From Pacificispira sp040217575 (GTDB lineage: Bacteria; Pseudomonadota; Alphaproteobacteria; UBA8366; Aestuariispiraceae), in NCBI GenBank assembly GCA_040217575.1, contig JAVJPW010000001.1, positions 224,648 through 288,647 on the forward strand: 64,000 nt of DNA, in the 5' to 3' direction. Each line of letters opens with the position of its first letter. Within the stretch, counting starts at the first letter, position 1. The notes below the pieces were generated by a model. The model saw only the letters and a program-made list of their open reading frames with translations, made no database searches and was not told the DNA's origin. Made by a program: the position numbers and the translations under genes. Shown here piece after piece: positions 1-8,374 of the stretch.

Positions 1-205
1 CGGATGATCCGTCTAGCTGATCCAGATGCAGGCCGAGTTCCCGCGCGATCGTCATCAGCAGGCCCCCCCCGATCTTGCGCCGGTTGCGCTCGATCAGGTT
101 CAGATAGGACGGTGAAATGCCAACGTTCTGAGCGAGTTCAACCTGCTTCAGGCCAAGTTCCCGTCTGCGTTCGCGGATCCGCAGCCCGGTTAGAATTCCT
201 GTCAT
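1..205 (-). CDS. XRE-family HTH regulator, N-terminal part (runs off the window)
   Basis: The minus strand opens with ATG at 205 and stays open to the window edge, giving about 68 residues. They form a classic Cro/C1 helix-turn-helix: LGLKQVELAQNVGIS followed by SYLNLIERNRRKIGG. This wording is typical of the long XRE regulators that carry a C-terminal IrrE-like/DUF2083 domain (short-chain fatty-acyl regulator type), but that part lies outside the window. The gene diverges from the ABC importer operon and has a perfect palindrome in its leader. HTH assignment is firm; the subfamily is inferred. Confidence 0.72.
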   Translation of the reverse strand, partial: MTGILTGLRIRERRRELGLKQVELAQNVGISPSYLNLIERNRRKIGGGLLMTIARELGLHLDQLDGSS

Positions 206-224
206 GCGCCCCTCGTGGCAATCC

Positions 225-247
225 GTCCGGAACCATCGGTTCCGGAC
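225..247. promoter_or_regulatory. Perfect 10-bp inverted repeat, candidate operator
   Basis: GTCCGGAACC, a 3-nt spacer and GGTTCCGGAC form an exact palindrome 20 bp upstream of the XRE start codon. It sits in the divergent region shared with the ABC importer. There is no T-run on either side, so an operator is likelier than a terminator. Self-binding by the XRE regulator is inference. Confidence 0.5.
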
Positions 248-463
248 AATGTTGTTGTTAAAGATTTTACAAAAAAATAAATACTATAATTTAAAATTTA
301 CAAAAGATATGTCTGCTTTTCAATGGGTTATTGAAATTTTTACTAAGTTAATCCATAAGCCGTGAACAATAATTAGACTAGGGCTCGGCTATGGCTATCC
401 AGCCATTCTCAAAGAACCTGGCAAACAAACGAACAATCGAAAAACCCATTTGGGAGGAACATG

Positions 464-1807
464 ATGTCCAAGTTCAATATCCATCGCCGTGGCCTGCTTA
501 AGGGCGGTGCCGCCGCGGGCGCCGTTCTGGCCACTCCGACGCTTCTGTCCCGTCCGGCTTCCGCTTACACCAACGAGCCGACGGGCGCATCCGTGACTCT
601 TGGTTTCAACGTGCCGCAGACCGGTGCGTACGCGGACGAGGGCGCAGACGAGCTGCGCGCATACGAACTCGCGGTCGAACACCTGAACGGTGAAGGCGAC
701 GGCGGTATGCTGAACACCTTCTCTTCAAATGCGCTGGATGGTTCCGGCATTCTCGGCAAGAAAGTCGAATATGTCACCGGCGACACGCAAACCAAGTCCG
801 ACGCCGCACGTGCGTCCGCCCGTCGCATGATCGAACGCGACGGCGCCGTCATGATCACCGGCGGTTCGTCGTCCGGTGTTGCGATCGCGGTGCAGGGCCT
901 TTGCCAGGAAGCTGGCGTTATCTTCATGGCCGGTCTGACGCACTCCAACGACACGACGGGTAAGGACAAGAAGGCGAACGGTTTCCGCCACTTCTTCAAT
1001 GCTTACATGTCCGGTGCCGCGCTGGCGCCGGTGCTGAGCTCCAACTACGGTAATGATCGCAAGGCCTATCACCTGACGGCGGACTACACCTGGGGCTGGA
1101 CGCAGGAAGAATCGATCGTCGCCGCGACCGAAAACCTTGGTTGGGAAACTGTCGCAACTGTCCGCACGCCGCTGGGTGCGGGTGACTTCTCCCAGTACAT
1201 CACGCCGGTTCTGAACTCCGGTGCCGACGTTCTGGTCCTGAACCACTATGGTCGCGACATGGTGAACTCCCTGTCCCAGGCGGTTCAGTTCGGTCTGCGT
1301 GAACGCCAGTCGAACGGTAAAAACTTCGAAGTCGTCGTTCCGCTCTACAGCCGCCTGATGGCTCAGGGTGCCGGCGAGAACGTGAAGGGTATTTTCGGTT
1401 CCACGAACTGGCACTGGTCGCTGCAGGACGCGGGCTCTCAGGCCTTCGTTACCTCGTTCGGTCAGAAGTACGGTTTCCCGCCCAGCCAGGCGGCACACAC
1501 CTGCTACTGCCAGACGCTGCTGTATGCCGATGCGGTTCAGCGTGCCGGTACGTTCAACCCCTGCGGCGTTGTCGAAGCCCTGGAAGGCTTCGAATTCGAC
1601 GGCCTGGGCAATGGCCCGACCCTGTACCGTGCGGAAGATCACCAGTGCTTCAAGCGCGTCCTGGTCGTGAAGGGTAACGAAAACCCGACGTCGCAGTACG
1701 ACCTTCTTGAAGTCGTCGAGGAAGTCCCGACGGAACAGGTCATCTACGATCCGGAACACCCGATGTTCGCCGGTGGCGACCTGGGTACCTGCAACCCGGG
1801 CGCCTAA
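464..1807 (+). CDS. ABC transporter periplasmic substrate-binding protein (Liv/amide type, Tat signal)
   Basis: A 447-residue periplasmic binding protein of the branched-chain-amino-acid/urea/amide class (Peripla_BP_6 fold). The N-terminus has a twin-arginine signal, RRGLLKGG, then a hydrophobic stretch ending near ASA, so export by Tat is expected. The mature part starts with the family-typical strand VTLGFNVPQTG. An in-frame ATG lies at 461, but GGAGG at 453-457 is better spaced from the ATG at 464. It heads a five-gene operon with two permeases and two ATPases. A strong stem-loop directly downstream may raise its mRNA level over the rest. The ligand cannot be read from sequence; amino acids, urea or short amides are possible. 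Confidence 0.85.
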   Translation: MSKFNIHRRGLLKGGAAAGAVLATPTLLSRPASAYTNEPTGASVTLGFNVPQTGAYADEGADELRAYELAVEHLNGEGDGGMLNTFSSNALDGSGILGKKVEYVTGDTQTKSDAARASARRMIERDGAVMITGGSSSGVAIAVQGLCQEAGVIFMAGLTHSNDTTGKDKKANGFRHFFNAYMSGAALAPVLSSNYGNDRKAYHLTADYTWGWTQEESIVAATENLGWETVATVRTPLGAGDFSQYITPVLNSGADVLVLNHYGRDMVNSLSQAVQFGLRERQSNGKNFEVVVPLYSRLMAQGAGENVKGIFGSTNWHWSLQDAGSQAFVTSFGQKYGFPPSQAAHTCYCQTLLYADAVQRAGTFNPCGVVEALEGFEFDGLGNGPTLYRAEDHQCFKRVLVVKGNENPTSQYDLLEVVEEVPTEQVIYDPEHPMFAGGDLGTCNPGA

Positions 1808-1832
1808 CACGGGCCGGGGTAAGCATGTTACG

Positions 1833-1867
1833 ATACTGGCCGCCTGACGGGTTCAGGCGGCCAGTAT
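1833..1867 (+). promoter_or_regulatory. Strong intra-operon stem-loop after the binding-protein gene
   Basis: A perfect 15-bp inverted repeat (arms 1833-1847 and 1853-1867) has a 5-nt loop and lies 26 nt after the binding-protein stop. Only two T residues follow, so it is a poor intrinsic terminator. It is better explained as a 3'-end stabilising or partial-termination hairpin that keeps binding-protein mRNA in excess over permease mRNA, as known for other binding-protein operons. Confidence 0.6.
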
Positions 1868-1947
1868 TCCTTGAAATCCAAATTGACAAGGGTCATTGCT
1901 GGCGGTGACAGCAGAAGTATATCTGCGGCCGACAGGAGGAAGTGACG

Positions 1948-2976
1948 ATGGATACCATCCTTTTGCAGATCCTGAATGGGCTCGATAAGGGCAGCGCCTA
2001 TGCGATGATCGCGCTGGGCCTTACACTCATTTTCGGGACACTGGGCGTTGTAAACTTTGCGCACGGCGCCTTGTTCATGCTGGGCGCATTCTGTGCGGTA
2101 ACACTCAGCAAAATCTTGACCCTTCAGCAGGTGGTCCTGTCCGAGACGGAAACGACCGCCTGGGGATCGCCCCTGGAAATCACGACGCCCTATGCGGAAG
2201 TCTGGTTTGGCGATTTCGGGACCTTCCTGATCGACTGGTCCGTGCCTGTATCCATTCTGATCGCGCTTCCCTTCATGCTGCTGGTCGGTGTCGTTATGGA
2301 ACGCGGTTTGATCCGGCATTTCTACAAGCGGCCCCATGCTGAACAGATCCTGGTGACCTTTGGTCTGGCCATCGTATTGCAGGAAATCATCAAGGCCTGG
2401 TTCGGTGCCAATCCGATTCCGCAACCGGCGCCTGATGCCCTGACCGGTATGATGGACTTCGGCGTACTGTTGGGTTTCGACCCCGGCAATGTCGCCTATC
2501 CGCTGTGGCGTTTTATCTATTTCCTGTTTGCCAGCATCGTCATCGGCCTCGTCTTTGCCTTCCTGCAATTCACCACCTTCGGGATGGTCGTGCGCGCCGG
2601 TATGGCGGACCGCGAAACGGTTGGCCTTCTGGGCATCAACATCGACCGCCGGTTTACGCTGACCTTCGGCCTGGCGGCGGTGGTCGCGGGGCTGGCCGGT
2701 GTCATGTACACGCCAATCCTGTCGCCGGACTATCACTTGGGCATGGACTTCCTGGTTCTGTCCTTCGTGGTCGTCGTGGTCGGCGGCATGGGCAGCCTGC
2801 CCGGCGCCGTGGCGGCGGGCATGTTGCTTGGAATTCTGCAAAGTTTCGCGTCGATGAACGAAGTGAAGAACATTCTGCCCGGGATCGACCAGATCATCAT
2901 TTATCTGGTGGCGGTTGTGATCCTGCTGGCCCGCCCGCGGGGGCTCTTGGGCCGCAAGGGCGTGATGGAGAGCTAA
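1948..2976 (+). CDS. Branched-chain amino acid-type ABC permease (LivH-like)
   Basis: A 342-residue integral membrane protein of the LivH family. It begins ILNGLDKGSAYAMIALGLTL, the conserved LivH opening, and has the GLLGINIDRRFTLTFGLAA segment and about eight hydrophobic helices. It should form the inner-membrane channel as a heterodimer with the following LivM-like protein. A GTG at 1942 sits only 1 nt from the AGGAGGA, so the ATG at 1948 is preferred. The stop is 3 nt before the next start, so the permeases are translationally close. Confidence 0.88.
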   Translation: MDTILLQILNGLDKGSAYAMIALGLTLIFGTLGVVNFAHGALFMLGAFCAVTLSKILTLQQVVLSETETTAWGSPLEITTPYAEVWFGDFGTFLIDWSVPVSILIALPFMLLVGVVMERGLIRHFYKRPHAEQILVTFGLAIVLQEIIKAWFGANPIPQPAPDALTGMMDFGVLLGFDPGNVAYPLWRFIYFLFASIVIGLVFAFLQFTTFGMVVRAGMADRETVGLLGINIDRRFTLTFGLAAVVAGLAGVMYTPILSPDYHLGMDFLVLSFVVVVVGGMGSLPGAVAAGMLLGILQSFASMNEVKNILPGIDQIIIYLVAVVILLARPRGLLGRKGVMES

Positions 2977-2979
2977 GAG

Positions 2980-4155
2980 ATGTTTTCGCAACTATCCAAT
3001 TCGGACCGGATCATGATGCTTGGCGTCATCGTCGCGGTCATCGTCGGGCCGGTCATTCTGGCGCCATTCGGCGCCGGTTACCCGGACCTGCTGCAGAAGT
3101 TCACGATTTTCGGGATTTTCGCGATCGGGTTCAACATTCTCTTTGGTCTGACGGGCTACCTGTCCTTCGGTCATGCGGCATTTCTGGGGGTCGGTTCCTA
3201 TTCGGCGGTCTGGATGTTCAAGCTGCTTAGCATGAACGTGCTGCCGGCGATCGTGCTTGCCATCATCATTTCCGGACTTTTCGCTCTGGTAATCGGGTTC
3301 ATCGCGTTGCGCCGGACGGGGATCTATTTCTCCATCCTGACGCTCGCTTTCGCACAGATGAGCTATAACCTTGCCTATTCCGTGCTGACTCCCATCACGA
3401 ACGGGGAAACGGGCCTGCAGATCCTGCTGGAGGATCCGCGTGTGCTTGACCCGGCGCTGGGTGCCGGCGAACTGCCGCTGACGAACCTGTTCGGCATGAA
3501 TATGAACGAAACGCTGGAATTCACCCTGATTGGGCTGCCGATTCAGTTCAATGCTGGATATTATTTCTGCGGTATCATCATGATCCTGGCCTTCTACTTC
3601 GCGCTGCGGATTACGCGGTCGCCCTTCGGCATGATGCTGAAGGCGATCAAGACCAACCAGAACCGCCTGAACTTCACTGGGGTCAACACGCGCCCCTATA
3701 CGCTGACGGCGTTCGTCATTTCCGGGATGTATGCCGGGCTGGCCGGCGGTCTGCTGGCGGCGATGGACCCGCTGGCAGGTGCCGAGCGCATGCAGTGGAC
3801 GGCGTCGGGTGAGGTTGTTCTGATGACCATCCTGGGCGGTGCCGGAACGCTACTGGGGCCGGTTTTGGGGGCAGGCCTCATCAAGTATTTCGAAAACATC
3901 TTTTCCGCCTTCAACGAAGCCGCACTGATGAACGTCTTCTCGTTCCTTCCTGAAACGTTGCAGCACGGGGTCGTTTCCATCGTCTCGCTTTTCGTGGGCG
4001 AGGGATGGCACCTGACGCTGGGCGTCCTGTTCATGCTGATCGTCATTTTCCTGCCGGGCGGCATGATCGAAGGCTTCAACCGAATCTCGCGGCTGTTGAA
4101 GGGCCGGGGCGGTGATGGCGATGCGCCTTCCGCCGACAAAGCGCCTGCGGAATAA
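2980..4155 (+). CDS. Branched-chain amino acid-type ABC permease (LivM-like)
   Basis: A 391-residue membrane protein of the LivM family. Diagnostic segments are FAIGFNILFGLTGYLSFGHA in the first third and the cytoplasmic coupling region SPFGMMLKAIKTNQNRLNFTG. The hydrophobic profile gives about nine to ten helices, and the last 20 residues are polar. It pairs with the upstream LivH-like permease. A loop with mixed charged residues around positions 145-180 is longer than in the E. coli protein. Fourth position in the operon order and spacing are typical of complete Liv systems. Confidence 0.88.
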   Translation: MFSQLSNSDRIMMLGVIVAVIVGPVILAPFGAGYPDLLQKFTIFGIFAIGFNILFGLTGYLSFGHAAFLGVGSYSAVWMFKLLSMNVLPAIVLAIIISGLFALVIGFIALRRTGIYFSILTLAFAQMSYNLAYSVLTPITNGETGLQILLEDPRVLDPALGAGELPLTNLFGMNMNETLEFTLIGLPIQFNAGYYFCGIIMILAFYFALRITRSPFGMMLKAIKTNQNRLNFTGVNTRPYTLTAFVISGMYAGLAGGLLAAMDPLAGAERMQWTASGEVVLMTILGGAGTLLGPVLGAGLIKYFENIFSAFNEAALMNVFSFLPETLQHGVVSIVSLFVGEGWHLTLGVLFMLIVIFLPGGMIEGFNRISRLLKGRGGDGDAPSADKAPAE

Positions 4156-4166
4156 GGGGTAGGGCA

Positions 4167-4925
4167 ATGAACGCAATCCTGAAAGTCCAGGGCATCAACA
4201 AGCATTTCGGCGGTTTGCATGCGCTGAACAACGTCAATCTTGAGGTCGAGGAAGGCAAGGTTCACGCCATCATCGGTCCGAACGGGGCAGGCAAGTCGAC
4301 CTTGCTGAACTGCTTCATCGGCCGGCTGGATCCGGACACCGGCGTTGTTGAGTTCGATGGTGTCTCGCTGATCGGACTGAAGCCGCACGAAATCAACCAG
4401 GTCGGCGTCAGCCGCGTCTTCCAGACGCCGGAAATTTTCGGCGAACTGTCGTTGGTTGAAAACGTGATGATTCCCGCGTTCGCAAAACGGGATGGGGCCT
4501 ATAAGCCCAATCTCTGGCGGGCGCTTCGCGGGGAAGAGGAAATCCGCGCACAGGCCATGGCCGCCCTGAACGACGTCAATCTGGGCAAAAAGTCGGACAT
4601 GATCGCCAACTCGCTCAGCCGCGGCGACAAACGCCGTCTGGAACTTGCCATGGCTCTGGTACAGAAGCCCAAACTTCTGTTGCTGGACGAGCCCACGGCG
4701 GGCATGGCGCGTGCCGATACCAACGCGACCATCGAACTGTTGAAGGAAATCTCCAAGACCGGGCTGACCATGGTCATCATCGAACATGACATGCATGTCG
4801 TCTTCTCGCTGGCCGAAAAGATCAGTGTCCTGGCTCAGGGCGCGGTTCTGGTCGAAGACGTGCCGGAAAAAATCAAGGGGCATCCCAAGGTTCAGGAAGC
4901 CTATCTGGGAGGAGCGCATCTATGA
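4167..4925 (+). CDS. Liv-type ABC transporter ATP-binding protein (LivG-like)
   Basis: A 252-residue ATPase. Walker A is GPNGAGKST, Walker B is LLLLDEPTAGM, and the H-loop lies in IIEHDMHVV. The ABC signature reads LSRGDKRRLE rather than LSGGQ, a variant seen in urea/amide Liv-type LivG proteins. It energises import through the two permeases at the cytoplasmic face. It overlaps the next ATPase gene by 4 nt (ATGA), which suggests coupled translation and equal subunit supply. Confidence 0.88.
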   Translation: MNAILKVQGINKHFGGLHALNNVNLEVEEGKVHAIIGPNGAGKSTLLNCFIGRLDPDTGVVEFDGVSLIGLKPHEINQVGVSRVFQTPEIFGELSLVENVMIPAFAKRDGAYKPNLWRALRGEEEIRAQAMAALNDVNLGKKSDMIANSLSRGDKRRLELAMALVQKPKLLLLDEPTAGMARADTNATIELLKEISKTGLTMVIIEHDMHVVFSLAEKISVLAQGAVLVEDVPEKIKGHPKVQEAYLGGAHL

Positions 4926-5701
4926 CCATTCTGGAAAACCAATTCGGGTCGGGAACCGCCCCGACGACAAAGCCTGTCCTGAACCAGGGCGGCGCACCGG
5001 CTTTCTTCTCCTGCTGGGACATTCACGGCTATTATGGCGAAAGCTATATCGTCCAGGGTGTTTCCTTCGATATCCGGGAGGGGGAGATCGTGGCCCTTCT
5101 CGGCCGGAATGGCGCGGGCAAGACATCGACGCTGCGCTGTATCGCGCGTACGGACGACCCGGAGGTCCGCAAGGGTGAAATCTGGCTGGACCACAAGCCG
5201 CTGCACGAGATGGCCTCTCACCAGGCGTCGGCGGAAGGTGTCGGTCTGGTACCGGAAGACCGCCGCATCATTCAGGGCCTGACGGTTGAGGAGAACCTGC
5301 AGCTGGCACAGATCTCGCCGCCGGTCGGCTGGTCGATCGAACGCATCTACGAACTGTTCCCGCGGCTGGGCGAACGCCGCAAGCAGGAGGGGACGACCCT
5401 TTCCGGCGGTGAACAGCAGATGCTGGCAATCGGGCGCACGCTGGCCCGCGATGTCAAACTGCTCCTGCTGGATGAACCGTATGAGGGGCTGGCCCCCGTC
5501 ATCGTTCAGGAAATCGAAAAGACGCTGGAACATATCAAGTCGCTGGGCATCACGACCATGATCGTGGAACAGAATGCCATCGCGGCCCTGCATCTGGCGG
5601 ACCGTGCGATCATACTGGACATGGGACAGGTGGTCTTCGACGGCTCCGCCCAGGAAGTGCTGGATAACGCCGAATTGCGTCAGGAATATCTGGCGATCTG
5701 A
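4922..5701 (+). CDS. Liv-type ABC transporter ATP-binding protein (LivF-like)
   Basis: The second ATPase of the importer, 259 residues. It has Walker A GRNGAGKTS, a canonical signature LSGGEQQML and Walker B LLLLDEPYEGLAP. Compared with most LivF proteins it carries an extra N-terminal stretch of about 25 residues before the first ABC strand. The start overlaps the previous stop in an ATGA. A strong intrinsic terminator follows 30 nt after the stop, closing the operon. Role: forms the nucleotide-binding heterodimer with the LivG-like subunit. Confidence 0.87.
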   Translation: MTILENQFGSGTAPTTKPVLNQGGAPAFFSCWDIHGYYGESYIVQGVSFDIREGEIVALLGRNGAGKTSTLRCIARTDDPEVRKGEIWLDHKPLHEMASHQASAEGVGLVPEDRRIIQGLTVEENLQLAQISPPVGWSIERIYELFPRLGERRKQEGTTLSGGEQQMLAIGRTLARDVKLLLLDEPYEGLAPVIVQEIEKTLEHIKSLGITTMIVEQNAIAALHLADRAIILDMGQVVFDGSAQEVLDNAELRQEYLAI

Positions 5702-5730
5702 TTTTGGCGATCAGTATTGCTACAGCTCAA

Positions 5731-5764
5731 GCCCCGTCGGTGCTCCCGGCGGGGCGTTTTCTTT
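5731..5764 (+). terminator. Intrinsic terminator of the ABC importer operon
   Basis: A 10-bp GC-rich stem (GCCCCGTCGG against CCGGCGGGGC, one G-U pair) with a 5-nt loop is followed by GTTTTCTTTT. It lies 30 nt after the last ATPase stop. Confidence 0.85.
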
Positions 5765-6301
5765 TGGCGCGGGATTCGGCGTGTTCAGCCGTCAGACCAC
5801 GCCTCGGCGCTGTGCACGACCGGACTTGCGATCGTTAGTCACTGCAATCAAGAAAATTCTGGTTCAAGGATGGGAGAATGGCGGTGCAGGTAGTCTACTG
5901 CGAACCCGTCTCCGGCGTGCGGTTCCCTGTTTTACAGGGTAAATACAGGGAATAGTCGTGCATCTCGTGCGTTACCATCCTTTTTGATGTGCTTATAGAC
6001 TAGGAAATGATGGGTTGCTGGTGATTTTCGCACAAGCAAAGAACAGGGAATCTTTTCGCAGGATCAGGGATCTGATTCAGAATATCAGTATATGTTCGAC
6101 ATCCTCAGTACCATTGGCAGCAGCCAGTAATTCGCCCTGCTATGCGCCTTGGTGATCTGCTGCTGAGGTTGGAAAGTTGCACCTTTTTGCCTTGAGAATG
6201 TGATCGCGGGCCAAGAGACTGTGCCTGGGAATACGATCTCAGTAGCGTCTAAAGACGAGCTCGTTCGATAGGTACAGAATGACTAACGACAATATGGAGA
6301 G
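5765..6301. other. Gene-free stretch with repeated CAGGGA motifs
   Basis: No credible gene is visible over about 540 bp. Between 5920 and 6070 the motif CAGGGAA/T (or its complement TTCCCTG) recurs about five times, twice as ACAGGGAA. This may be the decayed flank of an old mobile element. The stretch separates the core-like importer operon from the first insertion sequence. Confidence 0.4.
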
Positions 6302-7085
6302 GGCTTTGTCACATTAACCACGCCAGCCGACAGCGCATACCGTCCCAATATGTTCAAGCTGCTAACTCTGACCATACCCGGAGCGTTTCAGAACGAAACT
6401 GCTTCATAGTTTTTCGGGTTAGGAGATGACGTTGGATATTGAAGTGATTGTAAAAGCCGGCGTGGATCGACAGAAAACGTTGGGCGGATTGAGGTGATTT
6501 AAACCTCTGTTGTTTTCTTTCTCTCCGACGCGTTGGCTGATGCGAATTCTCGGCCCTGTTGTTCAGTCGCTTGCCGAAATCGTTGGGAACATCGGGCAAG
6601 ACCTGACGGACGGCCATCATTGACGGCCTCCAGCGATCAGTCACGATCACGCTAGGTACATCACCAACGCGTGATACTGCGCGCCTCAGGAAGGTAACCG
6701 CAGCTGCTGTATCTCGGCGAGACTGGAGCAATACGTCTAGCACCTCGCCTTCGGCGTCGACCGCCCGCCACAGATAGAATTGGCGACCACCGATCTTTAG
6801 AAAAACTTCGTCAATGTGCCATTTAGAGGCTGGTTGTTCTCGACGTGCTTGAATGCGCCGCGCGTATACTGGCCCAAATTTGTGGCACCACCGTCGGATG
6901 GTTTCGTACGAAACGTCGATCCCGCGCTCGGCCAAGATCTCTTCAATGTCGCGGTAACTCAGCGTATAGCGATAGTAAAGCCGCACGGCGGTCTGGATGA
7001 TCGATGGATGAAAACGGTGTCGGCGGTAGATTGAGCGTTGCATCTCGTTTCAATAGTACAAGTCAACGGTTAACGTGACATCGCC
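6302..7085 (-). mobile_element. IS6-family insertion sequence, copy 1
   Basis: Terminal inverted repeats GGCTTTGTCACATTAACC (6302-6319) and the reverse complement of GGCGATGTCACGTTAACC (7068-7085) match at 15 of 18 positions. They enclose one transposase gene on the minus strand. The size of about 784 bp is normal for IS6. The flanking octamers do not match, so no target duplication is visible, as after recombination between copies. Confidence 0.8.
6354..7043 (-). CDS. IS6-family transposase (intact)
   Basis: A 229-residue DDE transposase. The N-terminal HTH region is followed by the catalytic strand WHIDEVFLKIGG (first D), VIVTDRWRPS (second D) and NRAENSHQPTRRRER (catalytic E with the IS6 K/R-rich helix). 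Length and motif spacing are normal and the frame is open throughout, so it may be active. It catalyses replicative transposition and cointegrate formation. A related but inactivated copy lies at 26295-26984 in the opposite orientation. Confidence 0.92.
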   Translation of the reverse strand: MQRSIYRRHRFHPSIIQTAVRLYYRYTLSYRDIEEILAERGIDVSYETIRRWCHKFGPVYARRIQARREQPASKWHIDEVFLKIGGRQFYLWRAVDAEGEVLDVLLQSRRDTAAAVTFLRRAVSRVGDVPSVIVTDRWRPSMMAVRQVLPDVPNDFGKRLNNRAENSHQPTRRRERKQQRFKSPQSAQRFLSIHAGFYNHFNIQRHLLTRKTMKQFRSETLRVWSELAA

Positions 7086-7160
7086 GCTCTGACAGTGCCT
7101 CTATGTGTTGTAGTCTTCGTCGGCGAATCTGCCTGCCCTTAGAAAAAACTGTCCATGATT

Positions 7161-8300
7161 TCAAGACTCTTCTAGGACCGATACGACCTCATTGGCAATA
7201 GCCATTGAGGAGGTCAGTCCCGGCGATTCGATTCCATATAGATTCACTAAACCGGTTATCCCATGATCGTTCGGTCCTTGAATAACAAAATCAGAAGGTC
7301 CGTCTTCACAGGGTTTTAACTTGGGTCTAATACCTGCATAACCTGGTTCAAGAGCCCCGTCAGGAAGATCCGGCCAATAGGATCGAATAGCTGCGTAAAA
7401 GCTGGAACTCCGTTCCGAAACGACAGTGTAGTCAACGGCATCAATCCACTGCACGTCTGGACCGAAGCGAGCTCGCCCCCCTAAGTCTAAAGTTACGTGA
7501 ACCCCCAATCCGTCAGCTCCTGGTATCGGGTATATTAAGGACTTAAAGGGATTGCTTCCTTTTAGAACAAAATATACGCCCCTGGCGTAGTATTGGGCGG
7601 GAATTGTTAGCGACGAAAGTCCCTGAATGCTCGCGGCTGTTGATTGTGCCCATAGGCCTGCCGCGTTCACAAGGTATCGACACCTAAGGGTCATTTGCGG
7701 CTCTGATTGCACGGTAATTTCTATGCCTTTGGGTGTGATGCTGCCGTGATCAACGCAGCTCATTAGGCAAGTTGTTGCACCATAAGCTTCCGCTTCACCT
7801 TGAAGGGATATCATAAAGCCATGGGAATCGATAATACCTGTCGAAGGAGACCATATCCCCCTAACAGCCGAAAGTGATGGCTCTCTTAGATAAATGTCCT
7901 CTTCTGTTTGCCATTCCAAATCATCAACGCCACAGAATCGTGCTGTTTCGTATATTTTCCTTAATTGATCGGTTTGGTTTGAGTTGGTTGCAACAATCAG
8001 CTTCCCAAGACGTTGATGTTCAATGCCCCGTTCCAAGCAGTAGGAATACAGCATGTCTCGACCAATTCGGCAGAGCCGCGCTTTGTTGCTCTCAGGAGGA
8101 TAGTAAATCCCAGCATGAATTACCTCTGAGTTCCTGGCACTTGTATGAGTTCCTATTGAATCTTCGGCCTCCAAGACAATGACCTCTTTGCCACTGATGG
8201 CCAATGCCCGCGCACACGCTAGGCCGACGACCCCGGCCCCAATTACTATACATTCAACCTCATCCACCACTGCTTCGAAACCTTTCTCATAGTTTGCCAA
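7161..8300 (-). CDS. FAD-dependent oxidoreductase, L-2-hydroxyglutarate oxidase-like
   Basis: A 379-residue protein of the DAO/LhgO flavoprotein family. The dinucleotide-binding motif GAGVVGLACA is at residues 21-30. It is followed by the LhgO-typical SARNSEVIHAGIYYPP and later YARGVYFVLKG, with GIESPGLTSSMAIA close to the C-terminus for FAD contacts. It probably oxidises a 2-hydroxy acid to the 2-oxo acid at the membrane or in the cytosol. The first codon appears to be TTG at 8300 with a weak ribosome site; GTG codons near 8270 are alternatives. It diverges from a PhyH dioxygenase gene, with a palindrome between them. The exact substrate is unknown. Confidence 0.8.
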   Translation of the reverse strand: MANYEKGFEAVVDEVECIVIGAGVVGLACARALAISGKEVIVLEAEDSIGTHTSARNSEVIHAGIYYPPESNKARLCRIGRDMLYSYCLERGIEHQRLGKLIVATNSNQTDQLRKIYETARFCGVDDLEWQTEEDIYLREPSLSAVRGIWSPSTGIIDSHGFMISLQGEAEAYGATTCLMSCVDHGSITPKGIEITVQSEPQMTLRCRYLVNAAGLWAQSTAASIQGLSSLTIPAQYYARGVYFVLKGSNPFKSLIYPIPGADGLGVHVTLDLGGRARFGPDVQWIDAVDYTVVSERSSSFYAAIRSYWPDLPDGALEPGYAGIRPKLKPCEDGPSDFVIQGPNDHGITGLVNLYGIESPGLTSSMAIANEVVSVLEES

Positions 8301-8329
8301 AAAGTTCTTGCACGCGATCTTAAGTTACC

Positions 8330-8353
8330 ATATGACTGATATATCAATGATAT
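8330..8353. promoter_or_regulatory. Near-palindrome between divergent oxidase and dioxygenase genes
   Basis: A 24-nt AT-rich near-palindrome is centred on GATATATC, with 10 of 12 paired positions matching. It lies in the 74-bp divergent promoter region. It is a plausible site for the GntR regulator encoded at 9401; binding is inferred. Confidence 0.4.
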
Positions 8354-8374
8354 TCTAAGAAATGGAGGAAAGCA

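Noticed and set aside
725..1810. Long open frame on the minus strand opposite the first binding-protein gene
   Set aside because: It mirrors the plus-strand gene at high third-position GC; composition and lack of motifs show it is a shadow. The same holds for the minus frames at 1828-2991 and 3696-4919.
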